Below are positions 8,374-18,542 of a DNA stretch of 64,000 bases, in pieces. The position numbers and the translations under genes were made by a program. The first letter of the stretch is position 1. Every line of letters starts with the position of its first letter. Source of the DNA: Geobacillus vulcani PSS1 (lineage in GTDB: Bacteria; Bacillota; Bacilli; Bacillales; Anoxybacillaceae); NCBI RefSeq assembly GCF_000733845.1, contig NZ_JPOI01000001.1:2209501-2273500 (forward strand), given 5' to 3'. Below the pieces are notes generated by a model, which saw only the letters and a program-made list of their open reading frames with translations, did no database searches and was not told where the DNA came from.

Positions 8374-8856
8374 GATGCCATTTTTTCAGTTGCTAAGCGG
8401 CAAAGGGAAAAAATCGCCAAAACCCTTGAGAAATCAGGATTGGCACTTGATTATAGGCATGGCGTTATGGTAATCTTTTATCTGAAATCGTTGTTTTGGT
8501 GAAATATGCCTAAAATTGGCCGTTTTTGCGAAAAAAGATGTTGAATTTCCGCGGTCAATTGGTTAAGATTAGGCATGTCACCGCCTGTTGGCGGGAAGAA
8601 GGCGGTTTCCTTGTCCTTTGCTTCGTTTGCGCTCGGCAAAAACAGGAGAAGCCCAAACGGTTGGGAAGAGGCTTCAGCCGGCGGCATAGGCGCATCTCCT
8701 GCGGACTGTCGCGAGGCAAACATAGAATGATTGGTTGCGCCGGCGCGGCGCGCGAGCCTTCTTGCCGCTGGAATTGGATGTCTATGTATAGAAAAGCAGA
8801 AAAGTGTGCACAAATGGTAGTAAACAAGACCAGCTCCTTGGGAGGAGGTGAATGGC
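8374..8856 (+). other. Gene-free region upstream of hbs
   Basis: Frames here are not convincing: no ribosome binding site joins a recognisable product on either strand. Several GC-rich hairpins are visible (for example CCGCC-TGTT-GGCGG near 8583 and CCCAAACGGTTGGG near 8653). The hbs promoters are expected here; the best short match, TTGCCG near 8761 with a poor -10, is not convincing enough to call. Confidence 0.5.
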
Positions 8857-9129
8857 ATGAACAAAACGGAATTGATCAACGCGGTCGCTGAAACAAGCGG
8901 TCTTTCGAAAAAAGATGCAACAAAAGCCGTTGATGCGGTGTTTGATTCGATTACAGAAGCGCTGCGAAAAGGCGATAAAGTGCAATTAATCGGTTTTGGA
9001 AACTTTGAAGTGCGCGAGCGCGCCGCCCGGAAAGGACGCAATCCGCAAACGGGCGAAGAAATGGAAATTCCGGCAAGCAAAGTTCCTGCATTCAAACCGG
9101 GCAAAGCGTTGAAAGATGCTGTCAAGTAA
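8857..9129 (+). CDS. hbs: Histone-like DNA-binding protein HU
   Basis: This 90-residue homodimeric nucleoid protein bends and compacts DNA. The sequence, with [10 protein letters not shown] at the start, [20 protein letters not shown] for the beta-arm and the end KALKDAVK, appears to be identical to the classic G. stearothermophilus HU (HBst) as I remember it. GGAGGAGGTG precedes; ATG 8857 is the known start rather than GTG 8848, which lies inside the ribosome binding site. Confidence 0.98.
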   Translation: MNKTELINAVAETSGLSKKDATKAVDAVFDSITEALRKGDKVQLIGFGNFEVRERAARKGRNPQTGEEMEIPASKVPAFKPGKALKDAVK

Positions 9130-9154
9130 GCCTACATAGCAGGAGCGCAGAAGG

Positions 9155-9187
9155 GAAGGGCAGGTGATCCACCGCCCTTCTTTTTTG
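9155..9187 (+). terminator. Terminator after hbs
   Basis: The stem GAAGGGC + GGTG (9155-9166) pairs with CACC + GCCCTTC (9170-9180) and is followed by TTTTTT. Confidence 0.9.
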
Positions 9188-9256
9188 TTTTTTTTGGCTC
9201 CCTATGCTAGAATCGGATTACATGCAGCTTTTATGATGCAGGAGGATGTTGTTTGT

Positions 9257-9823
9257 ATGCCAGAGATCAATGTTGCGCAAATTGAATATGCGGTCCGCCT
9301 CATTCTTGAGGCGATCGGGGAAGATCCAGACCGCGAAGGGCTCGTCGATACGCCAAAGCGGGTGGCGAAAATGTATGCCGAGGTGTTCGCTGGGTTGCAG
9401 GAAGACCCGAAGCAGCACTTTCAAACCGTATTCAGCGAGGAACATGAGGAGCTTGTGCTCGTCAAAGATATTCCGTTTTATTCGATGTGCGAACACCATT
9501 TGGTGCCGTTTTTTGGCGTTGCTCACGTCGCCTATATTCCGCGGGGAGGGAAAGTGACCGGACTGAGCAAGCTTGCTCGAGCCGTTGAGGCGGTGGCGCG
9601 TCGCCCGCAGCTGCAAGAGCGCATCACGGCGACGATTGCTGATTCGATCGTCGAGGCGCTTGAGCCGCATGGGGTGATGGTCGTCGTTGAAGCGGAGCAT
9701 ATGTGCATGACGATGCGCGGGGTGAAAAAACCGGGGGCCAAAACAGTGACAACCGCGGTGCGAGGCGTGTTTGAAACAGATGCCAACGCCCGCACTGAAG
9801 TGCTTTCGTTAATCAAAGCGTAA
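9257..9823 (+). CDS. folE: GTP cyclohydrolase I (FolE/MtrA)
   Basis: FolE converts GTP to 7,8-dihydroneopterin triphosphate, the first step of folate synthesis. The 188 residues include the zinc ligands in 'MCEHHLVPF' (about 76-84) and 'EHMCMTMRG' (about 145-153). ATG 9257 follows GGAGGATG; codons further upstream overlap the hbs terminator. It is paired with mtrB as in B. subtilis, where the two form the mtrAB operon. Confidence 0.97.
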   Translation: MPEINVAQIEYAVRLILEAIGEDPDREGLVDTPKRVAKMYAEVFAGLQEDPKQHFQTVFSEEHEELVLVKDIPFYSMCEHHLVPFFGVAHVAYIPRGGKVTGLSKLARAVEAVARRPQLQERITATIADSIVEALEPHGVMVVVEAEHMCMTMRGVKKPGAKTVTTAVRGVFETDANARTEVLSLIKA

Positions 9824-9835
9824 GGAGGGAAGAGG

Positions 9836-10060
9836 ATGTACACAAACAGCGATTTTGTCGTCATTAAAGCGCTCGAAGACGGGGTGAACGTCATCGGGCT
9901 GACGCGCGGCGCGGACACAAGATTTCACCATTCGGAAAAGCTTGACAAAGGCGAAGTGTTGATCGCTCAGTTCACGGAACATACGTCGGCGATCAAAGTG
10001 AGAGGAAAAGCGTATATTCAAACGCGCCACGGTGTGGTTGAATCGGAAGGCAAAAAGTAA
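9836..10060 (+). CDS. mtrB: TRAP, trp RNA-binding attenuation protein
   Basis: When loaded with tryptophan, the 11-mer TRAP ring binds repeated NAG triplets in RNA. The 74-residue product is nearly identical to the crystallised G. stearothermophilus TRAP as I recall it. Lys35, Lys54 and Arg56 correspond to the RNA-contacting Lys37, Lys56 and Arg58 of B. subtilis numbering, and the [12 protein letters not shown] segment lines the Trp pocket. AAGGAGGG lies about 8 nt upstream. A matching target is visible in the same window at 16828-16892. Confidence 0.98.
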   Translation: MYTNSDFVVIKALEDGVNVIGLTRGADTRFHHSEKLDKGEVLIAQFTEHTSAIKVRGKAYIQTRHGVVESEGKK

Positions 10061-10103
10061 ACCGGCAAATTTCTAGCAAACTAGAGCGTTTTCGACAAAA
10101 TTA

Positions 10104-10112
10104 TGTTATAAT
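10104..10112 (+). promoter_or_regulatory. Extended -10 promoter for hepS-menH-hepT
   Basis: TGTTATAAT (TATAAT at 10107-10112) has a TGn extension. The -35 position at 10084-10089 is poor. It lies about 50 nt upstream of hepS. Confidence 0.6.
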
Positions 10113-10162
10113 GAGTCCGTCATGGCGGTGCGGATATTTTTGGGGGGACAAGGGTGAGAAGA

Positions 10163-10954
10163 GTGAATGACATCATGGTGAAATTGGCGTCATTGAAGGA
10201 ACAAATCGAACGGCAGCTGGACCATCCGTATTTGCGCGCGCATGTGCCGACGCCGGCTGTCGACGAAGATCGGCTGCTGCTTTCGCTGTCGATGATGACT
10301 GATGCTTCGGCGGCGCCGAATGAGCCGGACCGGTGCATCATCGCCATGATGCTCATGCAAATCGCCCTTGACACCCATGATCAGGTGACAGACCGCGGCG
10401 GCGATTTGCGGACGCGGCAGCTTGTCGTTTTGGCCGGCGACTTGTACAGCGGGCTTTATTACGACTTGCTGGCGCGCTCGGGCGATGTCGCGCTCATCCG
10501 TTTGTTTGCCGAAGCGGTCCGTGAGATTAATGAGCAAAAAGTGCAGCTGTACGAAAAAAAGGTGGAGCGGATCGAGACGCTGTTCGCCGCGGTCGGCACG
10601 ATCGAGTCGGCATTGCTTGTGAAGCTTGCCGAGCGCATCGGGGCGCCGCAATGGGGGGAATTTGCCGGCCATTACTTGCTGTTGCGGCGCTTGCTGCTCG
10701 AGCAAGCAGCGTTCGTCCGCACCGGGTCATCGGTGCTGTTTGAACAAATGGCGCATATCGCCTTTCCGTGGGCTAAAGGGCTGACGAAAGAACAAAAGCG
10801 GCATTTGCTTCGCCTTTGCGAGCGTTATATCGACCATTGCAAGGAAGCGCTGCTTTCGGCCGACTTGCCGATGAATGACCTGCTGCGGTTCCGTATGGCG
10901 GAACTTGCCGGCCGATTTCAAGCCATTGTCAAAAAGTCGGTGGAAGAAGGGTAG
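10163..10954 (+). CDS. hepS: Heptaprenyl diphosphate synthase component I
   Basis: This small regulatory subunit pairs with HepT to make the C35 side-chain precursor of menaquinone-7. The 263-residue helical protein has no DDxxD motif, as expected for this subunit; 'SALDTHD'-like [13 protein letters not shown] (about 71-83) is family-typical. I chose GTG 10163 because the B. subtilis protein aligns from there (MxDIxxxLAxL) and AAGGGTGA lies 5 nt upstream; GTG 10154 and ATG 10175 are alternatives. It is the first gene of the old gerC locus. Confidence 0.9.
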   Translation: MNDIMVKLASLKEQIERQLDHPYLRAHVPTPAVDEDRLLLSLSMMTDASAAPNEPDRCIIAMMLMQIALDTHDQVTDRGGDLRTRQLVVLAGDLYSGLYYDLLARSGDVALIRLFAEAVREINEQKVQLYEKKVERIETLFAAVGTIESALLVKLAERIGAPQWGEFAGHYLLLRRLLLEQAAFVRTGSSVLFEQMAHIAFPWAKGLTKEQKRHLLRLCERYIDHCKEALLSADLPMNDLLRFRMAELAGRFQAIVKKSVEEG

Positions 10955-10958
10955 AACG

Positions 10959-11663
10959 ATGCATCAATCGAAAGAAGAACGAGTCCATCGCGTATTTGAA
11001 AACATTTCTGCACATTATGACCGGATGAATTCTGTCATCAGCTTCCGCCGCCATTTGAAATGGCGCGAGGACGTCATGCGGAGGATGAATGTGCAAAAAG
11101 GGAAAAGGGCGCTCGACGTGTGTTGCGGAACGGCCGATTGGGCGATTGCGCTGGCTGAGGCGGTTGGACCGAAGGGGGAAGTGTACGGTCTTGACTTCAG
11201 CGAAAACATGCTGAAAGTCGCCGAGCAAAAGGTGAAGGCGCGCGGCCTCGACAACGTCAAGCTCATTCACGGCAACGCCATGCGGCTGCCGTTTCCCGAT
11301 AATTCGTTCGATTATGTGACGATCGGCTTCGGCTTGCGCAACGTCCCTGATTATATGACGGTGCTGAAAGAAATGCACCGAGTCACCAAGCCGGGCGGCA
11401 TGACCGTCTGTCTGGAAACGTCGCAGCCGACGTTGTTTGGTTTCCGCCAGCTTTACTATTTTTATTTTCGGTTTATTATGCCGCTGTTTGGCAAACTGTT
11501 GGCGAAAAGCTATGAGGAATACTCATGGCTGCAGGAATCGGCGCGTGAATTTCCAGGACGGGACGAGCTGGCCGAGATGTTCCGCGAAGCCGGTTTCGTC
11601 GATGTCGAGGTCAAACCGTACACGTTCGGCGTAGCGGCCATGCATTTAGGCTATAAACGATGA
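10959..11663 (+). CDS. menH: Demethylmenaquinone methyltransferase
   Basis: The enzyme methylates demethylmenaquinone with S-adenosylmethionine, the last step of menaquinone synthesis. The 234 residues have the SAM motif I '[13 protein letters not shown]' (about 48-60), 'GLDFSENML' and the UbiE signature '[10 protein letters not shown]' (about 124-133). It lies 4 nt downstream of hepS, between the two heptaprenyl synthase subunits, so head-group and side-chain steps are co-expressed. This is the ubiE/menG family; the B. subtilis name is menH (gerCB). Confidence 0.96.
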   Translation: MHQSKEERVHRVFENISAHYDRMNSVISFRRHLKWREDVMRRMNVQKGKRALDVCCGTADWAIALAEAVGPKGEVYGLDFSENMLKVAEQKVKARGLDNVKLIHGNAMRLPFPDNSFDYVTIGFGLRNVPDYMTVLKEMHRVTKPGGMTVCLETSQPTLFGFRQLYYFYFRFIMPLFGKLLAKSYEEYSWLQESAREFPGRDELAEMFREAGFVDVEVKPYTFGVAAMHLGYKR

Positions 11664-11678
11664 GTCAAGGTGAACACC

Positions 11679-12641
11679 ATGAAGTTAAAGGCGATGTATT
11701 CGTTTTTAAGCGATGATTTGGCGGCGGTCGAAGAGGAGCTCGAGCGGACGGTCCGGTCGGAATACGGGCCGCTGGGGGAAGCGGCGCTCCATTTATTGCA
11801 AGCGGGCGGAAAGCGGATCCGTCCCGTTTTTGTCTTGCTGTCCGCCCGTTTTGGCCATTATGATTTTGAACGGATTAAACATGTAGCCGTAGCGCTTGAA
11901 CTCATCCATATGGCATCGCTCGTTCACGACGATGTCATCGATGACGCCGACGTTCGGCGCGGCCGCCCGACGATCAAGGCGAAATGGAGCAACCGCTTTG
12001 CCATGTATACAGGTGATTACCTCTTCGCTCGTTCGCTTGAGCGGATGGCGGAGCTTTCCAGTTCGCGCGCTCATCAAGTGCTGGCGAAAACGATCGTGGA
12101 AGTGTGCCGTGGGGAAATCGAGCAAATCAAGGACAAATACCGATTCGACCAGCCGCTTCGCACGTACTTGCGGCGCATCCGCCGGAAAACGGCGCTATTG
12201 ATCGCCGCGAGTTGCCAGCTTGGCGCCCTTGCCGCCGACGCGCCGGAGGCGGTGGCCAACCGACTGTATTGGTTCGGCCATTACGTCGGCATGTCGTTTC
12301 AAATTACCGATGACATTCTTGATTTCACGGGTACGGAAGAGCAGCTCGGCAAGCCGGCTGGAAGCGACTTGCAGCAAGGAAACGTCACCCTCCCGGTGCT
12401 GTATGCCCTTTGCGATGAACAGGCGCGAGCGAAAATTACGGCCGTCAACGCGGACACTGACGCCAAAGAAATGTCAGCGGTGCTGGCGGTCATTAAACAG
12501 ACGGATGCCATCGAACGATCGTATGCGCTAAGCGACCGCTATTTGGAAAAAGCGCTCCGCCTGCTTAACGAGTTGCCGGCCAACGAAGCGCGCACGCTGC
12601 TCCATGATCTCGCTCTCTACATTGGGAAAAGGGATTATTAG
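11679..12641 (+). CDS. hepT: Heptaprenyl diphosphate synthase component II
   Basis: This is the catalytic trans-prenyltransferase subunit that extends farnesyl diphosphate with isopentenyl units. The 320 residues carry 'GGKRIRP' (about 44-50), the first aspartate-rich motif 'HDDVIDDAD' (about 84-92) and the second 'QITDDILDF'. AAGGTGA at 11667-11673 selects ATG 11679 over GTG 11670, giving the length of the characterised G. stearothermophilus enzyme. It works with hepS. Confidence 0.96.
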   Translation: MKLKAMYSFLSDDLAAVEEELERTVRSEYGPLGEAALHLLQAGGKRIRPVFVLLSARFGHYDFERIKHVAVALELIHMASLVHDDVIDDADVRRGRPTIKAKWSNRFAMYTGDYLFARSLERMAELSSSRAHQVLAKTIVEVCRGEIEQIKDKYRFDQPLRTYLRRIRRKTALLIAASCQLGALAADAPEAVANRLYWFGHYVGMSFQITDDILDFTGTEEQLGKPAGSDLQQGNVTLPVLYALCDEQARAKITAVNADTDAKEMSAVLAVIKQTDAIERSYALSDRYLEKALRLLNELPANEARTLLHDLALYIGKRDY

Positions 12642-12658
12642 CGCTTTCAAGGACGCTG

Positions 12659-12687
12659 TTGCCAACGGCGTGGAACCATGATACTAT
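12659..12687 (+). promoter_or_regulatory. Sigma-A promoter for ndk
   Basis: TTGCCA at 12659-12664, a 17-bp spacer and TACTAT at 12682-12687 lie about 50 nt upstream of ndk. Confidence 0.6.
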
Positions 12688-12739
12688 GATGGGTGGGAAC
12701 CCGTTTCCCAGTACATACGACAGTAGAGGTGGAGAGCGA

Positions 12740-13189
12740 ATGGCAGAACGGACATTCATCATGGTGAAACCGGACGGGGTTCAGCGCAATTTGATCGGCG
12801 AGATTGTCGCTCGCTTTGAAAAAAAAGGCTTCCAGCTTGTCGGCGCGAAGCTGATGCAGGTGTCGCGCGAACTGGCCGAGCAGCATTACGCTGAGCATAA
12901 AGAGCGCCCGTTTTTCGGCGAGCTCGTCGACTTTATCACCTCGGGGCCAGTGTTTGCCATGGTGTGGGAGGGCGAGAACGTGATCGCCGCCGCCCGGCAA
13001 ATGATGGGGAAAACGAATCCGCAGGAGGCTGCCCCTGGCACGATCCGCGGCGATTTTGGCCTGACGGTCGGCAAAAACGTCATCCACGGCTCCGACTCGC
13101 CGCAAAGCGCCGAACGCGAAATCAACTTGTTCTTTAAAGAAGAAGAGCTCGTCCGCTATTCGAAACAGATCAACGCATGGCTGTACTGA
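12740..13189 (+). CDS. ndk: Nucleoside diphosphate kinase
   Basis: Ndk transfers the gamma-phosphate between nucleoside triphosphates and diphosphates through a phosphohistidine. The 149-residue protein has '[13 protein letters not shown]' (about 8-20) and the active-site His in 'NVIHGSDS' (about 112-119). GTGGAGAG lies before ATG. It has its own promoter and terminator, separating it from the hep genes and from cheR. Confidence 0.98.
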   Translation: MAERTFIMVKPDGVQRNLIGEIVARFEKKGFQLVGAKLMQVSRELAEQHYAEHKERPFFGELVDFITSGPVFAMVWEGENVIAAARQMMGKTNPQEAAPGTIRGDFGLTVGKNVIHGSDSPQSAEREINLFFKEEELVRYSKQINAWLY

Positions 13190-13196
13190 TGCGAAG

Positions 13197-13221
13197 ACCG
13201 GCCGCCATTCGGCCGGTTTTT
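13197..13221 (+). terminator. Terminator after ndk
   Basis: ACCGGCCG (13197-13204) pairs with CGGCCGGT (13210-13217), followed by T5. Confidence 0.9.
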
Positions 13222-13261
13222 GCCGTTTTTGTATATTGACAGGGGAGAGGAACAGGCGACG

Positions 13262-14032
13262 ATGGACGATTACGCACAGTTCATTGCCAAAGTGAAGCGA
13301 AAAACAGGCATTGACTTATCACTATATAAGGAGGCGCAGATGAGGCGGCGTTTGGCGTCGTTGTACATGAAAAAAGGGCTAAAAAGCTTTGCCGAGTTGT
13401 TTGCGGCGATGGAGAAAGAGCCAGCGCTATGGCATGAATGCTTGGATCGGATGACGATCAACGTCTCGGAGTTTTACCGGAACGCCAAGCGTTGGGAAGT
13501 GCTTGAGCACACCATTTTGCCGCGGCTCTTGGCGGAAAACCCGCGCCCGAACGTGTGGAGCGCTGCCTGCTCAACCGGCGAGGAGCCGTATACGCTCGCG
13601 ATGGTGCTTGCAAAACGATTGCCGCTTCACCGCGTGTCGGTGTTGGCGACCGACATTGACGATAATGCGCTCGTCCGCGCGCGTCTCGGTTTGTACAGCG
13701 AGCGGTCGCTTGTAGAGCTGCCGGAGGAAATGAGAAAAAAGTTTTTTACGAAAGACGGCGAGTATTATAAAATAAACGAAAAGATTAAACAAACGGTCAA
13801 GTTTCAAAAGCACAACTTGCTCGCGGATCCGTTTCCTTGCAACATGGATTTGATCGTCTGCCGCAACGTGCTCATTTATTTTACGGAAGAGGCGAAGCGG
13901 ATGCTGTATCGCAAATTTCACGACGCGCTCCGGACGGGAGGTGTGCTGTTTGTCGGCAGCACCGAGCAGATTTTCAATCCCGGCTTGTACGGTTTTGAAG
14001 TCGAGGAGACGTTTTTTTACCGAAAAAAATAG
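13262..14032 (+). CDS. cheR: Chemotaxis protein methyltransferase CheR
   Basis: CheR methylates glutamates of chemoreceptors using SAM. The 256 residues equal the B. subtilis length. The N-terminal helical CheR domain is followed by the Rossmann SAM-binding domain with '[15 protein letters not shown]' (about 100-114) and '[12 protein letters not shown]' (about 198-209). ATG 13262 follows GGGGAGAGG. It sits between ndk and aroC as in B. subtilis, far from other chemotaxis genes. Confidence 0.96.
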   Translation: MDDYAQFIAKVKRKTGIDLSLYKEAQMRRRLASLYMKKGLKSFAELFAAMEKEPALWHECLDRMTINVSEFYRNAKRWEVLEHTILPRLLAENPRPNVWSAACSTGEEPYTLAMVLAKRLPLHRVSVLATDIDDNALVRARLGLYSERSLVELPEEMRKKFFTKDGEYYKINEKIKQTVKFQKHNLLADPFPCNMDLIVCRNVLIYFTEEAKRMLYRKFHDALRTGGVLFVGSTEQIFNPGLYGFEVEETFFYRKK

Positions 14033-14131
14033 CTCACGCCGGCTTCTTTTTTTCCTGAAACTATTTTCATTTTTCGAATTTATGATATATTTTTACTTAA
14101 ACGCGTTAAAGACCTGAAGGGAGAGACAAAC

Positions 14132-15298
14132 ATGCGGTATTTGACGGCAGGGGAATCGCATGGGCCGCAATTGACGGCCATTTTGGAAGGAGTACCGGCC
14201 GGGCTCGCGCTATGCGCCGAGCATATCAATAAAGAGCTGGCGCGTCGGCAAAAAGGGTACGGACGCGGCCGCCGCATGCAGATTGAAAAAGACGAAGTGA
14301 AAATCACAGGCGGCGTCAGGCACGGGAAAACGCTCGGCTCGCCGATTGCGCTCGTTGTCGAGAATCGCGATTTTAAACATTGGCAAACGATTATGGCGGT
14401 TGAGCCGATGGATGACGAAGCGGAAGTGAAGCGGAAAGTGACGCGTCCGCGCCCAGGGCATGCTGATTTAAACGGCGCCCTGAAATACGGACATCGCGAC
14501 ATGCGCAACGTGCTCGAGCGCTCGTCAGCAAGAGAAACAACGGTGCGTGTGGCGGCCGGGGCGGTGGCAAAACGCATTTTGGAAGAGGTCGGCATCCGCG
14601 TCGCCGGCCATGTCATCGAAATCGGCGGCGTGCGCGCCAAGAAGCTTGATTATCGTTCGCTTGAGGAATTGCAGGCGGTGACGGAAGAATCGCCGGTGCG
14701 CTGCTTTGACCCGGAGGCAGGGAAAAAAATGATGGAAGCGATCGATTGGGCGAAGAAAAACGGCGATTCGATCGGCGGCATCGTGGAAGTGATCGTTGAG
14801 GGCGTTCCGGCTGGAGTCGGCAGCTATGTCCATTACGACCGAAAGCTTGATGCAAAAATCGCCGCGGCGATCGTCAGCATCAACGCGTTTAAAGGCGTTG
14901 AATTCGGGATCGGCTTTGAAGCGGCGCGCCTCCCGGGAAGTGAAGTGCACGATGAAATCGTTTGGAGCCCGGAAGAAGGCTTTTCGCGCCGAACGAATCG
15001 GGCGGGCGGCTTTGAAGGCGGGGTGACGACCGGGATGCCGATCGTCGTTCGCGGAGTGATGAAGCCGATCCCGACGCTGTACAAGCCGCTTCAAAGCGTG
15101 GATATCGAGACGAAAGAGCCGTTTGCGGCAAGCATTGAGCGATCGGATAGCTGCGCCGTGCCGGCGGCGAGCGTTGTCGCTGAGGCCGTTGTCGCCTGGG
15201 AAGTGGCGGCGGCGATCGTTGAGCAGTTTGGGCAGGATCGGATGGACTTGATTAAAGAAAATGTGGAACGCGCCCGCCGCTATGCAAAGGAGTTTTAA
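14132..15298 (+). CDS. aroC: Chorismate synthase
   Basis: This enzyme converts 5-enolpyruvylshikimate 3-phosphate to chorismate with reduced FMN; it is called aroF in B. subtilis. The 388 residues start [14 protein letters not shown], the family signature with the catalytic His (about residue 10). '[22 protein letters not shown]' region (about 109-130) and '[14 protein letters not shown]' follow. AGGGAGAG precedes ATG. It leads the aroC-aroB-aroH part of the aromatic supraoperon, 2 nt before aroB. Confidence 0.98.
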   Translation: MRYLTAGESHGPQLTAILEGVPAGLALCAEHINKELARRQKGYGRGRRMQIEKDEVKITGGVRHGKTLGSPIALVVENRDFKHWQTIMAVEPMDDEAEVKRKVTRPRPGHADLNGALKYGHRDMRNVLERSSARETTVRVAAGAVAKRILEEVGIRVAGHVIEIGGVRAKKLDYRSLEELQAVTEESPVRCFDPEAGKKMMEAIDWAKKNGDSIGGIVEVIVEGVPAGVGSYVHYDRKLDAKIAAAIVSINAFKGVEFGIGFEAARLPGSEVHDEIVWSPEEGFSRRTNRAGGFEGGVTTGMPIVVRGVMKPIPTLYKPLQSVDIETKEPFAASIERSDSCAVPAASVVAEAVVAWEVAAAIVEQFGQDRMDLIKENVERARRYAKEF

Positions 15299-15300
15299 CC

Positions 15301-16401
15301 ATGATCGAACGGACGATTGAAACGGCGACGAAGCGCTATCCGCTTCTTTTGGGCGATGGAGCGGCCCGCGAGTTGCCAAAGTTGCTTCGATCGCTCGCCT
15401 GCCCGCCGGGGACAAAACTTTTCATCGTTACCGACGATACTGTGGCGCCTCTTTATTTGGATGAGGTGCGGGGGTTGCTTGCCGCCGCTGAGTACGACGT
15501 GTACACCTACGTCATTCCGAGCGGGGAGGCGGCCAAGTCCTTTGATAATTATTACGCCTGTCAGACAGCGGCATTGCAGTGCGGCCTTGACCGCCGTTCG
15601 GTCATCATTGCGCTTGGAGGCGGCGTTGTCGGCGATTTGGCCGGGTTTGTCGCCGCCACCTATATGCGCGGCATCCGCTATATACAAATGCCGACGACCC
15701 TTTTGGCCCATGACAGCGCCGTCGGCGGCAAGGTCGCCATCAACCATCCGCTCGGCAAAAATATGATCGGCGCTTTCCACCAGCCAGAGGCGGTCGTGTA
15801 CGACATCTCTTTTTTGCGTACTTTGCCCGATCGCGAGCTTCGGTCCGGGTTTGCCGAGGTGATCAAGCATGCGTTGATTCGCGACCGCTGCTTTTACGAA
15901 TGGCTGCGCGCGGAAATCAAGACGCTCGCCGACTTGCAGGGCGACAAGCTCGCCTATTGCATTGAAAAGGGCATTGACATTAAGGCGTCCGTCGTCCGTG
16001 AGGATGAAAAAGAAACCGGGGTGCGCGCCCATTTGAATTTCGGCCATACGCTTGGCCATGCGCTGGAAAGCGAGTTAGGCTACGGCGTGCTCACCCATGG
16101 GGAGGCGGTCGCGGTTGGCATGCTGTTTGCGGTCTTTGTCAGCGAACGATTTTACGGCCGGTCGTTCGCCGAGCATCGATTGGCTGATTGGTTCGCAGGA
16201 TACGGCTTCCCGGTGTCGCTGCCGACAACGGTTCAGACGCGCCGCCTGCTTGCGAAGATGAAAGGCGACAAAAAAGCGTACGCCGGCACAGTGCGAATGG
16301 TGCTTCTTTGTGAGATCGGTGACGTGGAAGTGGTGGAACTCGAAGATGACAACCTGCTCACGTGGCTGGACGAGTTTTCCAAACAGGAGGGGAAAGGATG
16401 A
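15301..16401 (+). CDS. aroB: 3-dehydroquinate synthase
   Basis: AroB cyclises DAHP to 3-dehydroquinate, step 2 of the shikimate pathway, with NAD and a divalent metal. The 366-residue protein has the NAD-binding '[13 protein letters not shown]' (about 104-116), '[16 protein letters not shown]' (about 121-136) and the metal ligands in '[11 protein letters not shown]' (about 245-255). The last codons overlap aroH by 4 nt. Confidence 0.98.
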   Translation: MIERTIETATKRYPLLLGDGAARELPKLLRSLACPPGTKLFIVTDDTVAPLYLDEVRGLLAAAEYDVYTYVIPSGEAAKSFDNYYACQTAALQCGLDRRSVIIALGGGVVGDLAGFVAATYMRGIRYIQMPTTLLAHDSAVGGKVAINHPLGKNMIGAFHQPEAVVYDISFLRTLPDRELRSGFAEVIKHALIRDRCFYEWLRAEIKTLADLQGDKLAYCIEKGIDIKASVVREDEKETGVRAHLNFGHTLGHALESELGYGVLTHGEAVAVGMLFAVFVSERFYGRSFAEHRLADWFAGYGFPVSLPTTVQTRRLLAKMKGDKKAYAGTVRMVLLCEIGDVEVVELEDDNLLTWLDEFSKQEGKG

Positions 16402-16778
16402 TTCGCGGCATTCGCGGAGCGATTACGGTGGATCGAAATGACGCCGAGGAAATCGTGGCGGCAACTGAAACGTTGCTTCGTGAAATGATCCGCGCAAACG
16501 ATGTCGCCGCTGCTGATGTGTCGTTTGTGCTCATTTCCGTCACCGACGACATCACCGCCGCGTTTCCGGCGCAGGCGCTGCGCCGTTTGGACGGCTGGAC
16601 GTATGTACCGGTCATGTGCATGAGGGAAATTCCGGTGCCTGGTTCCTTGCCGCGCTGCATTCGCGTCATGATGACGGTGGCGACTGAGAAACACCAAGAA
16701 GAGATCTGCCACGTGTATTTAAAAGGAGCGGTTGTGTTGCGCCCGGATTTGTCGTTGACAAAAAAAACTGAAATGTAA
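16398..16778 (+). CDS. aroH: Chorismate mutase, AroH class
   Basis: This is the monofunctional trimeric enzyme converting chorismate to prephenate. The 126 residues begin [14 protein letters not shown], with Arg6 corresponding to the substrate-binding Arg7 of B. subtilis, and have '[16 protein letters not shown]' (about 78-93) holding the catalytic Arg. The ATG overlaps the aroB stop. The 3' end of the gene contains the -35 of the trp promoter. Confidence 0.97.
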   Translation: MIRGIRGAITVDRNDAEEIVAATETLLREMIRANDVAAADVSFVLISVTDDITAAFPAQALRRLDGWTYVPVMCMREIPVPGSLPRCIRVMMTVATEKHQEEICHVYLKGAVVLRPDLSLTKKTEM

Positions 16779-16784
16779 TATAGT
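16755..16784 (+). promoter_or_regulatory. trp operon promoter
   Basis: A perfect -35 TTGACA (16755-16760), an 18-bp spacer and TATAGT (16779-16784) are present. The -35 lies inside aroH and the -10 directly follows its stop codon. Predicted start is near 16791, giving a leader of about 225 nt before trpE. Confidence 0.85.
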
Positions 16785-16798
16785 TAAAATAACTTCTT

Positions 16799-16821
16799 TG
16801 CCCCCTTAACGCAGCGAGGGG
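16799..16821 (+). promoter_or_regulatory. 5' stem-loop of the trp leader
   Basis: CCCCCTT (16801-16807) can pair with AGGGG (16817-16821) close to the 5' end of the leader RNA. B. subtilis has an analogous 5' stem-loop that contributes to TRAP binding, so a similar role is inferred. Confidence 0.5.
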
Positions 16822-16827
16822 TGTTGG

Positions 16828-16892
16828 AAGCTGAGCAAGAGTGGAGAGCGAGCGTAGGGTAGATGAGAATGAGCGAGTTTAGCTGAGGTGAG
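16828..16892 (+). promoter_or_regulatory. TRAP binding site: run of NAG triplets
   Basis: About a dozen NAG triplets (mostly GAG, some TAG, first AAG) lie mostly 2-3 nt apart: AAG 16828, GAG 16833, 16839, 16844 and 16850, TAG 16855 and 16860, GAG 16865, 16871 and 16875, TAG 16880, GAG 16885 and 16890. One spacer (16871 to 16875) is only 1 nt. This is the RNA target expected for the TRAP ring encoded by mtrB at 9836. TRAP binding should favour the terminator that follows. Confidence 0.9.
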
Positions 16893-16915
16893 CGTTTTTT
16901 CATTCGCCGGCATCT

Positions 16916-16947
16916 GCCCAAAGACGGTCGTCTTTGGGCGTTTTATT
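16916..16947 (+). terminator. trp attenuator (leader terminator)
   Basis: GCCCAAAGAC (16916-16925) pairs with GTCTTTGGGC (16930-16939), followed by GTTTTATTTT. It lies just after the TRAP site, as in the B. subtilis attenuator. Confidence 0.9.
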
Positions 16948-17015
16948 TTCCCCTCTCTTTTTTCGCCTCATAAACCCTCATTCTCCGCCCGCTGATCATG
17001 AAGGGAGGAGAAGTG

Positions 17016-18542
17016 ATGTCTGCTGATGGGCTGACCGCTTTTTTGGCAGAAGCGAACGAATTTCGCACCATCCCGATTGTGCGTAAATTTGTAGCCGATG
17101 TCATTGAGCCGCTCGGCGTGTTTGCCAATTTGCGCGAGGAAGCCGTGTTTTTGCTTGAAAGCAAGGATGACGAATCGCCATGGGCGCGCTATTCGTTCAT
17201 TGGCGTGGCGCCGTTTTTGACGCTGGAGAGCGAAACCGGCGAAACGTTTTCGGTGAAAGACGAAAACGGGAACAAACCAATCACCGCACCGACGCTGAAA
17301 GAAGCGTTTCAATGGGTCGAGCGGACGCTTGCCGTCAAGCCGCTCGCCGAGACGGTGCCGTTTACAGGCGGTGCAGTTGGGTTTTTAGGCTACGATTTCA
17401 TTTCCGCCATCGAAAAAGTGCCGCGCCATCAAAACCGCGATTTGCCGATGAAGACGGCCTATTTCGTGTTTTGTGAATCGTTGTTTGCGTTTGACCACCA
17501 AAAGCGTGAATTGCTCGTCATTCACTATATTCGGTTGAGCGGCAACGAAACGGAGGAAGAAAAAATCGAAGCGTACCGCGCGGCCGAACGGCGCATGGCC
17601 GATCTCGCAGCGAAAGCGGCCCGCATCCGCACCGAGCAGCCGCTCTTGCCGGCGGAAGGCGAATCGGGGCGGCCCGCCTCGTTTGCCAAAGCAGTGTCCA
17701 ACTATGACAAAAAACAGTTTTTGCGCGATGTGGAGACTGTGAAACGGTACATCGCGGCCGGTGATGTGTTTCAAGCGGTTCTGTCCCAGCGCTTCTGCGT
17801 GCCGGTTCAAGCCGGAGGCTTTGCCATTTATCGGTTGCTCCGCTACATCAACCCGTCACCGTACATGTTTTATTTCCAGCTTGGCGATGTGGAAATTGTC
17901 GGCAGTTCGCCGGAAAAACTCGTTCAAGTGCACCGTGGGCGCGTTGAGATCGATCCGATTGCCGGCACACGGCGGCGCGGCCGATCGCCGGAAGAAGATG
18001 AGAGGCTGGCTGATGAGCTGTACCACGACCCGAAAGAACGGGCTGAGCATTATATGCTTGTCGATTTGGCGCGCAACGACATCGGCCGGGTCGCCAAGTA
18101 CGGAACAGTCGAGGTGCCGGTGTTGCTTCAGATCGGAAAGTTTTCACACGTGATGCACTTAATTTCCAAAGTCGTCGGTGAACTGGACGACAACGTTCAC
18201 CCGATCGATGCACTCCTTGCCGCCTTTCCGGCTGGAACGGTGAGCGGGGCTCCGAAAGTGCGGGCGATGCAAATTTTGCAGGAACTCGAGCCGACGGCGA
18301 GGGGGCTGTATGCCGGAGCGATTGCCTATATCGGGTTTGACGGCAACATCGATTCATGCATCGCCATCCGGACAGCGGTCGTGAAAGACGGTTATGCCTA
18401 TGTGCAAGCCGGCGCCGGCATTGTCGCCGACTCCGTTCCGGAACTGGAGTGGAAAGAGACGCGTAATAAAGCGAGCGCCTTGATGAATGCGATTGAACAA
18501 GCGGAACGACTATTTGCGAAAGGGGAGAGGGTCGTATGTTGA
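17016..18542 (+). CDS. trpE: Anthranilate synthase component I
   Basis: TrpE makes anthranilate from chorismate and ammonia. The 508-residue protein has the feedback tryptophan site near 'VFLLESKDD' (about 42-50) and chorismate-binding motifs such as 'GSSPEKLV', 'PIAGTRRRG' and 'GAGIVADS'. ATG 17016 is preferred over ATG 16998 because GGGAGGAGAAG lies between them and serves as ribosome binding site. It overlaps trpD by 7 nt. No trpG is present here; in Bacillus it is in the folate operon. Confidence 0.97.
   Translation: MSADGLTAFLAEANEFRTIPIVRKFVADVIEPLGVFANLREEAVFLLESKDDESPWARYSFIGVAPFLTLESETGETFSVKDENGNKPITAPTLKEAFQWVERTLAVKPLAETVPFTGGAVGFLGYDFISAIEKVPRHQNRDLPMKTAYFVFCESLFAFDHQKRELLVIHYIRLSGNETEEEKIEAYRAAERRMADLAAKAARIRTEQPLLPAEGESGRPASFAKAVSNYDKKQFLRDVETVKRYIAAGDVFQAVLSQRFCVPVQAGGFAIYRLLRYINPSPYMFYFQLGDVEIVGSSPEKLVQVHRGRVEIDPIAGTRRRGRSPEEDERLADELYHDPKERAEHYMLVDLARNDIGRVAKYGTVEVPVLLQIGKFSHVMHLISKVVGELDDNVHPIDALLAAFPAGTVSGAPKVRAMQILQELEPTARGLYAGAIAYIGFDGNIDSCIAIRTAVVKDGYAYVQAGAGIVADSVPELEWKETRNKASALMNAIEQAERLFAKGERVVC

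Noticed and set aside
8478..9125. Long minus-strand frame opposite hbs
   Set aside because: It overlaps the whole hbs gene and its terminator-free upstream; antisense open frames are expected from the GC-biased codon pattern.
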